DNA of 64,000 bases from Polaromonas sp. AET17H-212 (GTDB lineage Bacteria > Pseudomonadota > Gammaproteobacteria > Burkholderiales > Burkholderiaceae_C). Both the position numbers and the translations under genes were made by a program. Under the pieces are notes generated by a model that worked only from the letters and a program-made list of their open reading frames with translations, ran no database searches and had not been told where the DNA came from. This document shows positions 36,721 through 45,010 of this stretch, piece after piece. Position 1 is the stretch's first letter. Every line of letters starts with the position of its first letter. Location: positions 61,589-125,588 of the forward strand of contig NZ_NBZW01000013.1 in the NCBI RefSeq assembly GCF_002379085.1, read 5' to 3'.

Positions 36721-36743
36721 ACCGGCGTTTCGCTTCGAACCAC

Positions 36744-36768
36744 AAAGCCCTGCATGCAGGGCTTTTTT
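36744..36768 (+). terminator. Terminator after nlpD
   Basis: AAAGCCCTGC/GCAGGGCTTTTTT, 24 bases after the stop. Confidence 0.88.
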
Positions 36769-36805
36769 CATGGCCCGGTGGCGGTCCGTTGATGTATAAA
36801 ATTGA

Positions 36806-36852
36806 CCTGAGGCCTTTATTGGGTGGTCGCAAGCTGCTATCAGCTTGGTAGC
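36806..36852 (-). repeat. Dispersed two-hairpin repeat, copy 8 (supplies a stop codon)
   Basis: On the minus strand GCTACCAAGCTGATAGC is followed by AGCTTGCGACC and AATAAAGGCCT. The TGA in its loop is the stop of the VOC-family gene. Confidence 0.75.
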
Positions 36853-37265
36853 GGATCCTGGCCGGTGGGGATCTCGTCATAATCGCGGCCGGTGAACTGC
36901 AGCAGATCAATGCCGTGGCCGAAAGGATCGGCCAGCCCGGCGATGCGGCCCCAGACGCGGTCTGTCACCGGCTGCTCGAGCACGGCGCCGTGCTGCAGCA
37001 GCCGGCTGACGGCGGCGTCGATGTCGTCCACCACGAAGTCCAGGTGCACCGGCGTCCAGTGGCGGTCGTAGCTGCGCGTCGTGGTGCTGCCGGCAACAGG
37101 GTGGGTTCCAGGCGCATTGAGCAGCAGGTCCAGCGGGCTGCTGGCGCCCAGCAGTTCCACAAAGCCGCTCTGGAAGCGCCGGCCGCAGCGCAGGCCGAGC
37201 CCGCCCGTGTAAAACGCGACGGCGCGTTCCATGTCATTCACGTCGATGCAGATGCGTAGGTCCAT
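36840..37265 (-). CDS. VOC-superfamily (glyoxalase/bleomycin-resistance-like) protein
   Basis: A 141-residue protein with two beta-alpha-beta-beta-beta modules. The N-terminal IDVNDMERAVAFYTGGLGL and the C-terminal DPFGHGIDLLQF are typical of the superfamily. His and Glu/Asp metal-ligand candidates exist (HLDFVV), but the reaction cannot be named. The last residues (LPS) and the TGA stop come from a dispersed repeat. It occupies the position after nlpD where rpoS is found in many relatives, but in the opposite orientation. Confidence 0.82.
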   Translation of the reverse strand: MDLRICIDVNDMERAVAFYTGGLGLRCGRRFQSGFVELLGASSPLDLLLNAPGTHPVAGSTTTRSYDRHWTPVHLDFVVDDIDAAVSRLLQHGAVLEQPVTDRVWGRIAGLADPFGHGIDLLQFTGRDYDEIPTGQDPLPS

Positions 37266-37333
37266 GCTTCGCTCCTCTTGTCTGTCGGGTGTGGGGGTTC
37301 CGAAAATGGTAGCGCAGCCTGAGACAATGGGGG

Positions 37334-38833
37334 ATGTCCAGAAGAAAACACCAGCAGCCGCAGCACCAGCCGGCCCCCGCGCCCACCGATTACCCGCCCG
37401 ATGTGCTCACCGTCGAGTCGCTCGACATCGAGGCCCAGGGCATTGCGCACCGGGAGGACGGCAAGGTGGTGTTCATCGAAGGCGCCTTGCCTTTCGAGAC
37501 CGTCAGCGCCAGCGTCTACCGCAAGAAACCGAGTTTTGAGAAAGCCACGCTGATGGCCGTGCTGCACGAGTCCTCGCAGCGCGTGCGTCCGCAGTGCCCG
37601 CATTTCGGCCTGCACACCGGCGCCTGCGGCGGCTGCAAGATGCAGCACCTGCAGGTGGGCGCCCAGGTGGCCGTCAAGCAGCGTGTGCTCGAAGACAACC
37701 TCTGGCACATCGGCAAGCTCAAGCCCGACATGGTGCTCAGGCCGATTGAAGGCCCGGCCTGGAACTACCGCTACCGGGCCCGCCTGTCGGTGCGTTTTGT
37801 GCGCAAGAAGGGCGAGGTGCTGGTGGGCTTTCATGAACGCAAGAGCGGGTATGTCGCCGACATGCGCGAGTGCCATGTGTTGCCCAGGCATGTCAGCGAC
37901 CTGCTGTTGCCGCTGCGCGCGCTGATCGCCGGCATGGACGCCAAGGAAACCCTGCCGCAGATCGAGCTGGCCTGCGGCGACACGGTGACGGCCATGGTGC
38001 TGCGCCACATGGAGCCGCTGTCCGCCGGCGACCTGGGCAAGCTGCGCGCCTTTGCGCTGGCCCATCCCGGCCTGCAATGGTGGCTGCAGCCCGGCGGGCT
38101 GGAGACGGTCAAGCTGCTCGATGAGATGACCGATCCGGCGCAGCAGCTGGCCTACGGCCTGCCTGACTATGGCATCACCATGCCCTTCAAGCCGACCGAC
38201 TTCACCCAGGTCAACCCGCACATCAACCAGGTGCTGGTGTCGCGCGCGCTGCGCCTGCTCGGCGTGCAGGCGCACGAGCGCGTGATCGACTGGTTTTGCG
38301 GCCTCGGCAATTTCACCTTGCCGCTGGCCACCCAGGCGCGCGAGGTGCTGGGCATCGAGGGCAGCGAGGTGCTGGTCGCCCGCTCGCGCGAAAACTATGC
38401 ATCAAACAAGGTTTCAGCCCAGAAGGGGCGGGCGCTGGCAGCTACCAAATTTGTAGCGCGCAACCTGTTCGAGATCAGCCCCGGCATGCTGGTCAGGGAC
38501 GGCGCCGCCGACAAGTGGCTGGTCGATCCGCCGCGCGAAGGCGCGTTCGAGCTGTTCAAGGCGCTGGCCGCGCTGCACCAGCAGACCGTGACCGGTGTGC
38601 CTTGCGACGATGCTGGCGGGCAGCAAAACCTGCAGATCGGCGACTGGACGCCGCCGCAGCGCATCGTCTATGTCAGCTGCAACCCGGCGACGCTGGCGCG
38701 TGATGCGGGCGTGCTGGTGCATGACGCGGGTTACCGCTGTACGGCCGCCGGTGTGGTCAACATGTTTCCGCACACCGCGCATGTGGAGTCGATGGCCGTG
38801 TTTGAGCGGCTTCCGGTCGGCGCCGTCCCATGA
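37334..38833 (+). CDS. rlmD: 23S rRNA (uracil-1939-C5)-methyltransferase RlmD
   Basis: A 499-residue enzyme. It has an N-terminal TRAM-like domain after a His/Gln/Pro tail, four Cys of an iron-sulfur cluster ([12 protein letters not shown] and a later Cys in ECHVLP) and a SAM-binding methyltransferase domain ([14 protein letters not shown]). The catalytic Cys is in [12 protein letters not shown]. It methylates U1939 of 23S rRNA. A dispersed repeat encodes an in-frame insert [17 protein letters not shown] between the SAM-binding core and the DPPREG motif. The insert lies in a surface loop region, so activity is probably kept. Confidence 0.94.
   Translation: MSRRKHQQPQHQPAPAPTDYPPDVLTVESLDIEAQGIAHREDGKVVFIEGALPFETVSASVYRKKPSFEKATLMAVLHESSQRVRPQCPHFGLHTGACGGCKMQHLQVGAQVAVKQRVLEDNLWHIGKLKPDMVLRPIEGPAWNYRYRARLSVRFVRKKGEVLVGFHERKSGYVADMRECHVLPRHVSDLLLPLRALIAGMDAKETLPQIELACGDTVTAMVLRHMEPLSAGDLGKLRAFALAHPGLQWWLQPGGLETVKLLDEMTDPAQQLAYGLPDYGITMPFKPTDFTQVNPHINQVLVSRALRLLGVQAHERVIDWFCGLGNFTLPLATQAREVLGIEGSEVLVARSRENYASNKVSAQKGRALAATKFVARNLFEISPGMLVRDGAADKWLVDPPREGAFELFKALAALHQQTVTGVPCDDAGGQQNLQIGDWTPPQRIVYVSCNPATLARDAGVLVHDAGYRCTAAGVVNMFPHTAHVESMAVFERLPVGAVP
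38410..38459 (-). repeat. Dispersed two-hairpin repeat, copy 9, inside rlmD
   Basis: On the minus strand GCTACAAATTTGGTAGC is followed by TGCCAGCGCCCG and TTCTGGGCTGAAACC. It is read through antisense by rlmD with no stop. Confidence 0.8.
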
Positions 38834-38899
38834 GGACGTAAAAATGGCCGTCCGCCATGACGGCGGACAGCCCCGAACAAGCCGTTGACCGGCGCGGAC

Positions 38900-40390
38900 T
38901 TAGTGCGTGGCCCCTGCCTTGCCGGGCGAGTGTGCCTTGTAGATGCCCGCGTCGGCAGCACCCGTGACTTCCAGCATGCCGACCAGGCCCTTGCCGGCGC
39001 GCGACAGGGCATGGTCCACCAGCAGGTAGCTGCCGGGGTAGTCCACCTTGAACTCGACAATCGTGGCGCCGCCTGGGGCGACCAGCGTGGTCTGCACATC
39101 GCGTTTGGGCGAACTGATCGAGCCTTCGCTGTAGACCTTGTCGAAGATCTCGCCGATCACGTGGAAGGACGAGATCTTGTTCGGGCCACCGACACCGAAG
39201 AAGATGCGCACGGTCTCGCCGACTTGGGCGCTGAGCTTGTGCTCCTTGGTCAGCGAACCTACCGCGCCGTTGAAGACGTAGTAGTCAGGCAACTCGGCCG
39301 CCATCTTGTCCAGGTCGAAATCCTGGTGCGTCCTGGCGCCATGCGGCCGTGTGGTGTACATGTCGCCCTGCATCACGTAGTACTCGCGGTCCACTTTCGA
39401 CAGGCCGCCTTCGGGCTCGACCAGGATCATGCCGTACATGCCGGCCGAGATGTGCTGCGGCACCAGCGGCGTGGCGCAGTGGTACACATACAGCCCGGCG
39501 TTCAGCGCCTTGAAGGTGATGGTTTTTTCCTGGCCGGGGCCGACCTGGGTGTGTTCGCCGCCGCCATGGCCGCCGGTCACCGCATGCAGGTCGATGGAGT
39601 GGATCATCTTGCTGTCGCGGGCATTGGCCAGGGTCAGCTCGATGGTGTCGCCGATGCGGGCGCGCAGCATGGGGCCGGGCACCTTGCGGTCGAAGGTCCA
39701 GTAGGTGAAGCTGGTGCCGTCGTCGAGTTTGCCGGCCAGTTCCACGGTTTCCAGGCGGTACTTCAGGTGCTGCGGCGCACGGGCGCCAATCGGGGCGGGC
39801 ACGGCCGCCGGGTCCATCGCCACACTCACGGCGGCCGCGTCGGCAGGCCGCACGGCGGGTGCGGTGTACAGCTCGGCACCGGGAACGCCGGTGGTTTTCA
39901 CGGTGGCCTTGGGTGCTGTGCTTGCGATGCTGGTGCCGGCGACCTCGAACACGCCTTCCATGCCGATCTGGCGGTGGCCGGCGATGGTGCAGTAGTAGGT
40001 GAATTTGCCGGCCTGCGTGACGGTGAAACGCACGGTCGTGGGGCCGCTGGCGGCATCGAATTTTTGCGACTGAACCTTCAGGTCGGGAATGGCGATGTCG
40101 TGCTGCGCACCTTCGCCGCTTTTGAGGCGGATTTCAACCGTGTCGCCCACATTCGCGCGCAGCACCGGGTTGGCCTGGCCGCGGTCGTCGATGAACACCA
40201 TCTTGCCGTTGACGATGCCGGTTTCAAGCGTGTACTTCTTGACGGCGCCCTTGGCCTGCTCAGTTGCCGGGGCGCGCGAGGCGCCGGACTGGCTGGCTGC
40301 GGGCGGCGCCGCAGCCGCGCCCAGACTGGCAAGTGCCATGGCAGCCGCGAGGGCCAGGAGCGAAAAATTCCTTGAATGAGGGATACGCAT
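38900..40390 (-). CDS. nirK: Copper nitrite reductase NirK with N-terminal cupredoxin domain
   Basis: A 496-residue periplasmic enzyme reducing nitrite to nitric oxide. Signal peptide residues 1-28. An extra cupredoxin (about 50-150) has a complete type 1 copper site: His97, Cys134, His139, Met144. The two-domain NirK core follows. It has type 1 ligands His264, Cys305, His313, Met318; type 2 ligands His269, His304, His460; and catalytic Asp267 and His410. The core is of the AniA-like class. The fused cupredoxin probably acts as a built-in electron donor. The upstream region holds an NsrR-like site, so NO-responsive derepression is likely. No other denitrification gene is near. Confidence 0.94.
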   Translation of the reverse strand: MRIPHSRNFSLLALAAAMALASLGAAAAPPAASQSGASRAPATEQAKGAVKKYTLETGIVNGKMVFIDDRGQANPVLRANVGDTVEIRLKSGEGAQHDIAIPDLKVQSQKFDAASGPTTVRFTVTQAGKFTYYCTIAGHRQIGMEGVFEVAGTSIASTAPKATVKTTGVPGAELYTAPAVRPADAAAVSVAMDPAAVPAPIGARAPQHLKYRLETVELAGKLDDGTSFTYWTFDRKVPGPMLRARIGDTIELTLANARDSKMIHSIDLHAVTGGHGGGEHTQVGPGQEKTITFKALNAGLYVYHCATPLVPQHISAGMYGMILVEPEGGLSKVDREYYVMQGDMYTTRPHGARTHQDFDLDKMAAELPDYYVFNGAVGSLTKEHKLSAQVGETVRIFFGVGGPNKISSFHVIGEIFDKVYSEGSISSPKRDVQTTLVAPGGATIVEFKVDYPGSYLLVDHALSRAGKGLVGMLEVTGAADAGIYKAHSPGKAGATH

Positions 40391-40463
40391 ACAAACAACC
40401 TTCTTTCTTCTTTGAAAGCATCCGGATCTCTGTTGTCCGGGTGCTTGCATCCAGTGTAGTAAG

Positions 40464-40486
40464 AAGATGTATTTGTTGTGCATCTT
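40464..40486 (-). promoter_or_regulatory. NsrR-like operator upstream of nirK
   Basis: The half-sites AAGATGTAT and GTGCATCTT are inverted around TTGTT, 74 bases before the nirK start. The NsrR consensus is AAGATGC-type half-sites spanning 23 bases, with the same arrangement. NsrR is a nitric-oxide-sensing repressor, which fits a nitrite reductase promoter. Confidence 0.75.
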
Positions 40487-40585
40487 TATAAGGGTTAACG
40501 CTAGATCTGTTGATCCAGCGCAAATTGGCCTGGTGGCGGGATTTCAATCAAATCTGGCCTCGTCCCTTTGTGTGCAAGGGAAAGT

Positions 40586-40640
40586 TGCTATTGAATAGAT
40601 AGCTTTTGGCGGCGCCCCGGTTGGTATGTTGTCGGGTTTG
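40586..40640 (+). repeat. Dispersed two-hairpin repeat, copy 10
   Basis: GCTATTGAATAGATAGC, then GGCGGCGCCCCGG and GTCGGGTTTG. It lies between the nirK promoter and the terminator of the YccA-like gene. Confidence 0.7.
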
Positions 40641-40691
40641 ACGTCGGGTCGCCATCGGTTGCACAGAGCTTCCCCGGCGCGGCCGCCCATG

Positions 40692-40718
40692 AAAAAAGGG
40701 CCCGAAGGCCCTTTTTTT
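40692..40718 (-). terminator. Terminator of the YccA-like gene
   Basis: AAAAAAGGGCC/GGCCCTTTTTTT with loop CGAA, 17 bases after the stop. Confidence 0.87.
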
Positions 40719-40734
40719 CTGAATCGGAACAAGC

Positions 40735-41424
40735 TCAGTCGCGCTCGCCACCGGCGATGCCCAGCAGGGCCAGCAGGGCCTGGAACACGTTGAACAGGTC
40801 CAGGTACAGGGCCACCGTGGCGCTGATGTAATTGGTCTCGCCGCCATCAAGGATCTGCTTGAGGTCATACAGCATGTAGGCGCTGAAGATGCCGATCACG
40901 GCGACCGAGATCGCCATCATGCCGGCGGTGGAGCCGACAAACACGTTGACGATGGAACCCACCATCACGACCAGGGCGCCGACGAACAGCCACTTGCCCA
41001 TGCCGGAGATGTCGCGCTTGATGACGCTGGCCAGGGTGGCCATGACAAAAAACACGCCGGCGGTGCCGCCCATGGCGGTCATGATCAGCTCGCTGCCGTT
41101 CCTGAAGCCGAGAATCATGCCGATCATGCGCGACAGCATCAGGCCCATAAAGAAAGTGAAGGCCAGCAACACCGGCACGCCGGCGGCAGAGTTCTTGGTC
41201 TTTTCAATGGCGTACATGAAGCCGAAGGCGCCGCCGAGGAACACGATCAGGCCCAGCCCGCCGCTCAGGGAGGCGGTGATGCCCGTGGCCACGCCCACCC
41301 AGGCGCCCAGCACCGTGGGCAGCAGGCTCAGCGCCAGCAGCCAGTAAGTGTTGCGCAAGACCCGGTTGCGTTGCTCGGCAGAGCCAACGTAGCCATGGTC
41401 CAAGGTTTGAACATTGTCATTCAT
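40735..41424 (-). CDS. Bax inhibitor-1/YccA-family membrane protein
   Basis: A 229-residue protein with seven membrane helices (the first near residue 27) and the family C-terminal segment YMLYDLKQILDGG, followed by ALYLDLFNVFQALLALLG. YccA in E. coli interacts with and moderates the FtsH protease, and related proteins are TMBIM-like ion leak channels. The start at 41424 follows GGAGAAG. It is transcribed alone. Confidence 0.9.
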   Translation of the reverse strand: MNDNVQTLDHGYVGSAEQRNRVLRNTYWLLALSLLPTVLGAWVGVATGITASLSGGLGLIVFLGGAFGFMYAIEKTKNSAAGVPVLLAFTFFMGLMLSRMIGMILGFRNGSELIMTAMGGTAGVFFVMATLASVIKRDISGMGKWLFVGALVVMVGSIVNVFVGSTAGMMAISVAVIGIFSAYMLYDLKQILDGGETNYISATVALYLDLFNVFQALLALLGIAGGERD

Positions 41425-41619
41425 CCGGTCTTCTCCATTAGAGGCCTGCATATGCGGGCAAGCTTATTTTAGGGGGCGGTGGCGGTTTTCAAGGCGTAAC
41501 CCTGTGGACTGCCTACTTTTTGTCAGGGTTCTCCAAGGTTTCAGGCACGCAATGAGACCCGGCACAGCCCGCAAAGTTGCGTATGCTTGACGTTTTTCCG
41601 AAACAATCCCTGGAACACC

Positions 41620-42027
41620 ATGAAATCAAAAACAGTGCTGGAATTTTCCGATGTGCAGGCGATCGCCGCCGCCGCTGCCGCAGAAGCGACCAAAAACAGC
41701 TGGGCGGTGACAATTGCCATCGTTGACGACGGCGGCCACCTGCTGCACCTGCAGCGCCTGGACGGCGCCGCGCCCATTTCTGCCCACATTGCACCGGCCA
41801 AGGCCCATACGGCGGCCATGGGCCGGCGCGAGAGCAAGATTTACGAAGACATGATCAACGGCGGGCGCTTCTCTTTCCTGAGCGCGCCGGAGCTCAAGGG
41901 CCTGCTCGAGGGCGGCGTGCCCATCCTGAAGGACGGCCAGTGCCTGGGCGCGGTCGGCGTCAGCGGCGTGAAGTCCAGCGAAGATGCGCAGATCGCGCGT
42001 GCCGGCATGGCCGCCATCGGCCTGTAA
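41620..42027 (+). CDS. GlcG/HbpS-family protein
   Basis: A 135-residue protein of the heme-degrading/GlcG family (DUF336), with AVTIAIVDDGGHLLHLQRLDGA and the Gly-rich GGVPILKDGQCLGAVGVSGV. Members bind heme or small ligands; HbpS is an extracellular heme and iron sensor in Streptomyces, while GlcG accompanies glycolate oxidase genes. No signal peptide is seen, so it is cytoplasmic. No glycolate genes are adjacent, so the function is undecided. Confidence 0.82.
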   Translation: MKSKTVLEFSDVQAIAAAAAAEATKNSWAVTIAIVDDGGHLLHLQRLDGAAPISAHIAPAKAHTAAMGRRESKIYEDMINGGRFSFLSAPELKGLLEGGVPILKDGQCLGAVGVSGVKSSEDAQIARAGMAAIGL

Positions 42028-42049
42028 CGGTTGTTTATCGGCGGTGTTT

Positions 42050-42098
42050 GCTATTTAGTTGATAGCTGACCGCGCTGGTAGAAAAAGGGCCGGAGCCT
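42050..42098 (+). repeat. Dispersed two-hairpin repeat, copy 11
   Basis: GCTATTTAGTTGATAGC, then TGACCGCGCTGG and AAAAAGGGCCGGAGCC, just after the GlcG-like gene. Confidence 0.75.
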
Positions 42099-42110
42099 GA
42101 TTTCAATGGT

Positions 42111-42137
42111 AAAAGCCGACCCGCGGGTCGGCTTTTT
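42111..42137. terminator. Terminator after the GlcG-like gene
   Basis: AAAAGCCGACCC/GGGTCGGCTTTTT with almost no loop; it can act on either strand (GlcG-like gene or hemP). Confidence 0.75.
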
Positions 42138-42260
42138 GCATGGCGTGTGGAGAAAAAAAGCCTGGCTAATGCAACTGCCCGAAAGGCGGCCGGCTGGCTG
42201 GCAAAAACGACCTGTGAGACCGTTGCCGGCCCCGGATCGTCCCACGATGAAACTTGTCGG

Positions 42261-42455
42261 CTACTTGGTCAGGATCAGCTTGCCCAGGCGCGTCGCCTGC
42301 AGGCGGTAGGTCGAGCCGTTGTGCACGATGTCCACGGCCTTCTGGCCGCGCAGCAGTTCGTGGCTGTCCACGGCGGCGGGGGAGGTGGCTCCCGCGTGTT
42401 CGTTGCGGCGAGACGGCAGGCTCAGGGTGGCGGAGGCAGGTTGTGCAGGGGACAT
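42261..42455 (-). CDS. hemP: Hemin uptake protein HemP
   Basis: A 64-residue protein with the family C-terminus (LLRGQKAVDIVHNGSTYRLQ, then TRLGKLILTK). HemP genes accompany heme and iron uptake systems and are needed for full expression of the heme receptor in some Burkholderia. The ATG at 42455 is preceded by a ten-base tandem repeat containing AAGG, and a Fur-like box lies 50-70 bases upstream. It follows the tonB-exbB-exbD genes but is separated from them by a terminator. Confidence 0.9.
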   Translation of the reverse strand: MSPAQPASATLSLPSRRNEHAGATSPAAVDSHELLRGQKAVDIVHNGSTYRLQATRLGKLILTK

Positions 42456-42460
42456 GATGG

Positions 42461-42487
42461 TTGACCTTGGTTGACCTTGGTGGACCT
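42461..42487 (-). repeat. Tandem ten-base repeat in the hemP leader
   Basis: TTGACCTTGG occurs twice, with a third partial unit. On the coding strand the units carry the AAGG that serves as ribosome binding site. Confidence 0.6.
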
Positions 42488-42499
42488 GATGGGTTGTCG

Positions 42500-42526
42500 T
42501 TATCGTAATGATAACTATTCTCAATT
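42500..42526 (-). promoter_or_regulatory. Fur-like box upstream of hemP
   Basis: On the minus strand TTGAGAATAGTTATCATTAC resembles the GATAATGATAATCATTATC consensus. Iron-repressed hemP is the rule. Confidence 0.7.
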
Positions 42527-42601
42527 AAAAGTCAAGCGCTACCCGGATTTTTTCGTGAAAAAATGCGCCACTGGGGGCACCGATCGGCAGGGGCAGCGCA
42601 G

Positions 42602-42631
42602 AAAAAAACCTGGCGCTTCACATGCCAGGTT
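42602..42631 (-). terminator. Terminator of the tonB-exbB-exbD operon
   Basis: AACCTGGC/GCCAGGTT with a nine-base loop and a run of seven T on the minus strand, 29 bases after the exbD stop. Confidence 0.85.
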
Positions 42632-42659
42632 GTCATGCGGCGGGCGCAGCCGCCGACCG

Positions 42660-43073
42660 TCAGGGCCGGACCGGTTCGGTGATGAAGCCGATCTTGCGCA
42701 GCCCGGCCTGCTGCGCCGCCGCCATGGCCTGGGCCACCCGTTCGTAGCGAACCGCCTTGTCGCCGCGGATGTGCAGCTCGGGCTGCGGCTCCTTCGCGGC
42801 CGCCGCCTGGAAACTGGGCGCCAGCGCCGCATCCTCGACCCTGGCCTCGTTGAGGTAGTAGGCGCCGTCGGCGTCCACTGTCAGCCGCACCGTCTCGGGC
42901 TTGATGTTTTGCGCCTCGTTGGTGGCGCGCGGCAGATCGATGTTGACCGCGTGTTTCATCACCGGCACGGTGATGATGAAGATGATCAGGAGCACCAGCA
43001 TCACGTCAACCAGCGGCGTCATGTTGATCTCGTTCATCACCTCGTCGGTGTCGTCCTGGGTTCCGAAGGCCAT
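42660..43073 (-). CDS. exbD: Biopolymer transport protein ExbD
   Basis: A 137-residue protein with one N-terminal membrane helix (about 21-42). The essential Asp is in the segment EINMTPLVDVMLVLLIIF, followed by a periplasmic domain. With ExbB it forms the proton-driven motor that energises TonB. It is 19 bases from exbB, and the operon ends at a terminator. Confidence 0.93.
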   Translation of the reverse strand: MAFGTQDDTDEVMNEINMTPLVDVMLVLLIIFIITVPVMKHAVNIDLPRATNEAQNIKPETVRLTVDADGAYYLNEARVEDAALAPSFQAAAAKEPQPELHIRGDKAVRYERVAQAMAAAQQAGLRKIGFITEPVRP

Positions 43074-43092
43074 GCTGCGTGCTCCTTCCAGG

Positions 43093-43806
<714 letters not shown>

Positions 43807-43809
43807 GCG

Positions 43810-44523
43810 TTACTCCAGAACAAAATTAATCGGGGCTTTGAGCAGGAACTGGGTGTCTTCATTGACGCCCGCCCGCCGGAAAGGGGTGACCTGCGAGGCC
43901 ATCACGGCATCGCGTGCCGCACGGTCCAGGCGCTCGAAGCCGCTGGACTTGAAGACTTCGGCACGTTTGGCGTGGCCGGAGCTGCTGTAGTAAACGGCAA
44001 TGATGACCACGCCGGCTTCGCCGCTGCGCTTGCTCAGGGCCGGGTAGACCGGGCGCGGCGGCCGGATGTATTCGGTTTCGCCCTGGGTGATTTCCACCAG
44101 GCGTGCCGGGGCCGGTGGCGCGGGGGGTGCTGGAGCGGGCGCCACCGGCGCCAGCACCGCGGGTGCCGGCGGCTGGGGTTCGACCACGCCGGTGGGCGCA
44201 TTGGGCGCCGGCGCAGGGTCCCGGATGGCCGCGGGCATGGGTGGTGGCGGCAGCTTGGCCGTTTTCGGCGCGGCTTTGGGGGGCGGCGGGGGCGGTGGCG
44301 CCGCCACCTTGGGCGGCTCGATTTCGATGATGCGCGTCAGCAGTTCGGCCGGCACCACTTGTTCGGCGGCCCGGCGCAGCAGGCCATTTTGCAACGCCCA
44401 CAGTGCCGCCACGTGGAAGATGACCACGCTGGCGGCAATAACGATGTTGCGGCTGATCGGCAATCGCACGGGGCTTGTTGGAAGTGCAGGAATATTGGAG
44501 CCCGAAATGGCGGGAGCGTTCAT
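43810..44523 (-). CDS. tonB: Energy transducer TonB
   Basis: A 237-residue protein: one N-terminal membrane helix (about 25-47), a long Pro-rich periplasmic spacer (PPPPPPPKAAPKTAKLPPPP and further Pro/Ala repeats), and the C-terminal TonB domain (RPPRPVYPALSKRSGEAGVV). It carries energy from ExbBD to outer membrane receptors such as the one at 48.9-51.1 kb. The start at 44523 lacks a strong ribosome binding site. A small membrane peptide gene and bfd lie upstream. Confidence 0.93.
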   Translation of the reverse strand: MNAPAISGSNIPALPTSPVRLPISRNIVIAASVVIFHVAALWALQNGLLRRAAEQVVPAELLTRIIEIEPPKVAAPPPPPPPKAAPKTAKLPPPPMPAAIRDPAPAPNAPTGVVEPQPPAPAVLAPVAPAPAPPAPPAPARLVEITQGETEYIRPPRPVYPALSKRSGEAGVVIIAVYYSSSGHAKRAEVFKSSGFERLDRAARDAVMASQVTPFRRAGVNEDTQFLLKAPINFVLE

Positions 44524-44576
44524 CGGAAGTCTAGTGGATGCGCAGGGGGAACGCGTGTGCGGGAACAAAGGACGCG

Positions 44577-44663
44577 CTAGCGGCGGAAAATCCACCAGAG
44601 CGGGCTGATCACCAGGATCAGGCTGCCGGCGAGGCTTGCAAAGAGGGTGAGAGAGGATTCCAT
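44577..44663 (-). CDS. Putative 28-residue membrane peptide between bfd and tonB
   Basis: An 87-base open frame that starts with ATG six bases after GGAAGG, a good ribosome binding site, inside the 3' end of bfd (46-base overlap). It encodes one hydrophobic helix (LFASLAGSLILVISPLWW) ending in IFRR, a positive-inside anchor. The stop lies 53 bases before tonB. Not recognised as a named family. The site, start and membrane-helix pattern support it, but so short a frame could arise by chance. Confidence 0.4.
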   Translation of the reverse strand: MESSLTLFASLAGSLILVISPLWWIFRR

Positions 44664-44875
44664 GGGCGGCCTTCCGTTGGGTGGTCGGCGCGCTTGATGT
44701 GGGCCGTGGGACAGGCGGCGCTGCATTGCGCCACCACGTCCCGGGCACACCCTTCACACTGGCCGCACTGTGTGGCGACGCCGAGTTCGAACTGGATCTC
44801 GTCAAAGCCCAGGCCCGCGCGGGCGTGGCGGGCAATTTCGCGGTCGGAGATTCGGCGGCAGACACAGACGATCAT
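44618..44875 (-). CDS. bfd: Bacterioferritin-associated ferredoxin (Bfd-like)
   Basis: An 85-residue protein with the BFD [2Fe-2S] fold in its first 55 residues: Cys4, Cys6 and the Cys pair in TQCGQCEGCARDV. Bfd reduces the iron core of bacterioferritin so that iron can be released under starvation. The C-terminal 30 residues are a variable tail. A promoter with a Fur-like palindrome between its -35 and -10 lies just upstream. Bacterioferritin itself is encoded 7 kb away on the same strand. Confidence 0.88.
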   Translation of the reverse strand: MIVCVCRRISDREIARHARAGLGFDEIQFELGVATQCGQCEGCARDVVAQCSAACPTAHIKRADHPTEGRPWNPLSPSLQASPAA

Positions 44876-44910
44876 GGGATTGGCTTGCTGGTGGTTAAAT
44901 CGATGCTTGA

Positions 44911-44940
44911 AGTATAAATGCGAATCGGTCGCATTTGCAA
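44911..44940 (-). promoter_or_regulatory. bfd promoter with Fur-like palindrome in the spacer
   Basis: On the minus strand TTGCAA (-35) and TATACT (-10) are 18 bases apart. The palindrome AAATGCGA-N5-TCGCATTT (44916-44936) fills the spacer. This resembles the AATGCGAAT half-site form of betaproteobacterial Fur boxes. Confidence 0.7.
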
Positions 44941-45010
44941 TAACCTTGGCGCAAGCAGGTTACTTTTCTGGCGGTGTTCTGTCCGCCAGGGGCGTGAGCT
45001 CCACCTGCCT

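Larger units (their letters stand above)
40391..40734. other. Intergenic region between nirK and the YccA-like gene
   Basis: It holds the nirK promoter with an NsrR-like box, one dispersed repeat and the terminator of the YccA-like gene. I see no coding sequence. Confidence 0.7.
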
